64,000 bases of DNA. It comes from Drosophila persimilis. Its lineage: Eukaryota > Arthropoda > Insecta > Diptera > Drosophilidae. The notes beneath the pieces were generated by a model. That model searched no databases, was not told the DNA's origin, and was given only the letters and a program-made list of their open reading frames with translations. A program made the position numbers and the translations under genes. How positions within the stretch are numbered: position 1 is the first letter of the stretch; each line of letters opens with the position of its first letter. Where the stretch lies: positions 9,362,001 through 9,426,000 of the forward strand of contig NW_020825288.1 of NCBI RefSeq assembly GCF_003286085.1, written 5' to 3'. Positions 61,453 through 64,000 of this stretch are shown in pieces.

Positions 61453-64000
61453 TGCAACTGAAGCGGATATCTTTTATCCATGAATGTGTCCACAGGCCAC
61501 TCAATATGACTCACTGTAGGTTGACCCGGCAACTGTTGCTAGGAGAAGCAGCTTATAAATGTTTGCCTTTCGATTCGAAATCAGACTTTCCCGCACCGCA
61601 CTCCAATGCCCACGACCATCTCTTTCCCTGCCAATGCCACTGACTCATGGAGATCCCAAAGAGAATGCCAGGGTTCAGGCGTCGGCTTGCATATTTCATT
61701 GCTGTCATCGTCCTCGTTGCTTACGTGCAAAAATGCCGTACCAACTGCTTCGTCCCCGTTATTGCACAGAAATCGTTGAATTTATTTGCACGGCTCCTGC
61801 TGCTGCTTCTGCTATTTCTCCGGCTCTCTCTCTCTCTCTCTGTCTTGGTTATCCTTGGCTCTGCAGTCGCTCCTTGGGGTTCGTTCACTCCTTGGTACAT
61901 GTAAGTATGTGCCCTGTGTCCCGTGTCCTGGCTCCGCTTTAACCCCGCCATGGGTGCCGGCTTATATGTTTAACCCAATAAATGCCGCGCTGATTGCAAG
62001 TTAAATTATTGGCGCGCAGGACTCACAGGACTCCCAGACCCGCATTACAATTAAATTATCGCATTAACCGCCAAACCTGCGCGACGGCACTGCTCCTCCG
62101 CTTCAACGAATCGCGGTTCTCGGGCCAGGGCCAGAGACTTTTCCCAGCATGCCCGCAGCGACTGTTTCAACAAAAAAACAAACAACAAGTACAGGGACCT
62201 TTTTGACAAAGAAGTTCATATATAGACCAAAGGGTACCCTAGAAGACAAAGAGCAACTGTTTTGACGAAGTTTAAGAAAATACTTCGAACAAACGGAGGA
62301 AGTTTTTTGGTAATCTAATGGCAGAATGATACTCATGGTCTGAATGTACATTCGAATCAGTTGAAGATAGTTGAAAATACACTTTTAAAAACGCAGCTAA
62401 TCTGTCCATCAGTCAAACAGCATTTCGGACAAAGACTTATGTATAATATATGATTAGCCAACTTGAGCCCCATGAACCCGATATATCCTAAGGGTAATAG
62501 AGCATTTTAAAGGCAGCCGCAAGTGGTGGTCAATGCACCGACAGGGTCTGCGACCCGGCCGCTGTGAGAAATTGCAGGGCCGACATTAATTTAATGCCCG
62601 CCAATGTCTCGTACACACACACACACACAAGTGGAGAAGGAAAGAGAACTGAAGAGAGAGTCAGTTGCACACACACACACTCATGTGGCGACGGCATGGG
62701 GCGCTTTTCGCACTTGTCGGTCGCTTCTGCCTTTAGCTGCCATTATTTTTAATAGACTCGAAAAGAAAAGTTTTCAGTTTTCTACTTCATTGACTGCAAA
62801 TCGGGAAAAGAAGCTCTCGGGTCGCGAAATTCCCAAGCCATTCCACTGCACTCCTTCTTCGTCCCTCCCTGAAGATGCCAGCCAAAATTAAGTGCCCCGA
62901 AAAAGAGGACGCTGTGCAGCGCCTGATAAGCATACCCTCGAATACACACACACACACCCACCCACACACACATGCAAGGTTGCAGCATAAAGTCATACAC
63001 ATAAATTCTGTGCTGGAAAAATGGTACTGATGGAATTTTCAATTTCCATTTGGAACCCGCAGCCAATGCAAATGTTCGATTATGACAAACTTTTCATTCC
63101 ACTTGTATTCCAATATCTACTCCTCCCACTCGAAACTTGGGGTACTATTAATAGCGCCAAGGTCTTGCCGCAAATTGCTTTTGCTAAATAATAAATACGC
63201 AAATATTGGCCGCCTTGGGGCAGGACCTCAAAATGCTTGCCACATATACATACATGTATAATGGAAAATCAATCGGTCGTGTCTGTGGCTCTGTCAACGC
63301 TTGCATGTCGCGGAAAAGGCGAGCAAAAAACCCTTTCCGCAGTATGCATTTTCCGTACTTTTAGCCGCCGCTTAGCGACTGCAGTGGGAGGAGAAATGGC
63401 CGTGTGTCCTTGTCGCCTGGCAACAAGTTTCAAGTCCCTCCCGCTGAAGGTCAGGGCTGGTGGCTAGCAGGGGGCTCAAAGATGTCTCCCAGCCTGAGAG
63501 GTAATTTTGTGAATGATTGATGGATAATCAATTGAATTCCCCAAGGCTGACACGCGTATTTTCTTAGGATATAAGCTTGAAGCTGGGCTGGAATCCCCAC
63601 CTGCTACGACTCTGCTCTACTCTGATACGTTGCAAAGTGGAACCGCTGTGATAACCCGCCGCACTTATGACATGCCCCATCCTCCCTCTCGCTCACTCAC
63701 TCTGCCTCTCAACCCTTCCGTTACATGTAAATCACCAAAAAATGTTATATTGCGGCCCACAACCACGACACCGTGACAGCACCGGCATATGCCAAGCCGG
63801 AGCAAGGGTCAGAGGTAAAGCCAGTGCCAGTGGCAGGGCCAGAGGCAGAACCATAGCAGGACACGGAACTGTGTGTGGCAGTGGCAGGAACAGGGAGAGT
63901 GGTCAGTGCTGTCGCTGGGCAGGAGATGGTGATGCCTGCCAGCGGTGTGTGGCGGTAAGTGTGCGAGTCCTTGCTGCTGCTGTCTGCGGCCGGCGGAGCG
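61453..64000. other. Non-coding region upstream of the DRC9-like gene
   Basis: No further exon seen. It should contain the promoter of the - strand DRC9-like gene. It has a TCTCTCTC tract near 61825, CA tracts at 62609-62630, 62670-62682 and 62946-62971, and imperfect CCAGTGCCAGTGGCAG repeats near 63820-63890. The window ends inside GC-rich CTGCTGCTGTCTGCGG sequence with no gene assignable. Confidence 0.55.

Noticed and set aside
1-64000. CRISPR arrays, bacterial operons, tRNA or rRNA genes
   Set aside because: No direct-repeat/spacer pattern, no ribosome-binding-site-led gene strings and no tRNA box A/B pair were recognised. The repeats seen are eukaryotic microsatellites.

Overview
This is a stretch of animal nuclear DNA, almost certainly Drosophila. 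The evidence is an insect gustatory receptor, splice-site-bounded introns of 53-68 bp, a GPI-anchor ethanolamine phosphate transferase of the usual metazoan length, an axonemal dynein-regulatory-complex protein, and very many CA/GT, GA, CAG and AT microsatellites. An obscura-group species is my best guess from overall texture. That is inference and would need alignment to settle.

Most of the window is non-coding. Six protein-coding loci can be supported. On the + strand they are a PIG-N-like enzyme gene (10412-13258, one 60-bp intron), a BTB-BACK protein gene (18144-19301, apparently intronless) and a gustatory receptor gene (33494-34778, introns of 62 and 53 bp). On the - strand they are two neighbouring small secreted-protein genes (47039-46369 with a 68-bp intron, and 46131-45770 with a less certain very short intron) and a coiled-coil/IQ protein of the DRC9/IQCG type (61452-60331). 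A decayed Tc1/mariner-type transposase fragment lies immediately downstream of the second secreted-protein gene.

The long gaps (1-10411, 13259-18143, 19302-33366, 34779-45536, 47040-60330, 61453-64000) hold simple repeats, short minisatellites and AT-rich blocks with homeodomain-like cores. They contain no exon, tRNA or other RNA gene that I could recognise. They look like intergenic or large-intron regulatory DNA. The genes are unrelated in function (ER lipid/GPI biosynthesis, ubiquitin-ligase adaptor type, chemosensation, secreted proteins, sperm/cilium axoneme), so there is no operon-like system.

The least explained signals are two short words that recur in the non-coding DNA. GGCGTATGCG occurs five times, with a related 16-bp perfect palindrome elsewhere. 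TACGAGTA/TACTCGTA occurs at least fifteen times, against about two expected by chance. The other notable locus is the secreted-gene pair with its possible 41-44 bp intron and a poly(A) signal inside transposon-derived sequence.
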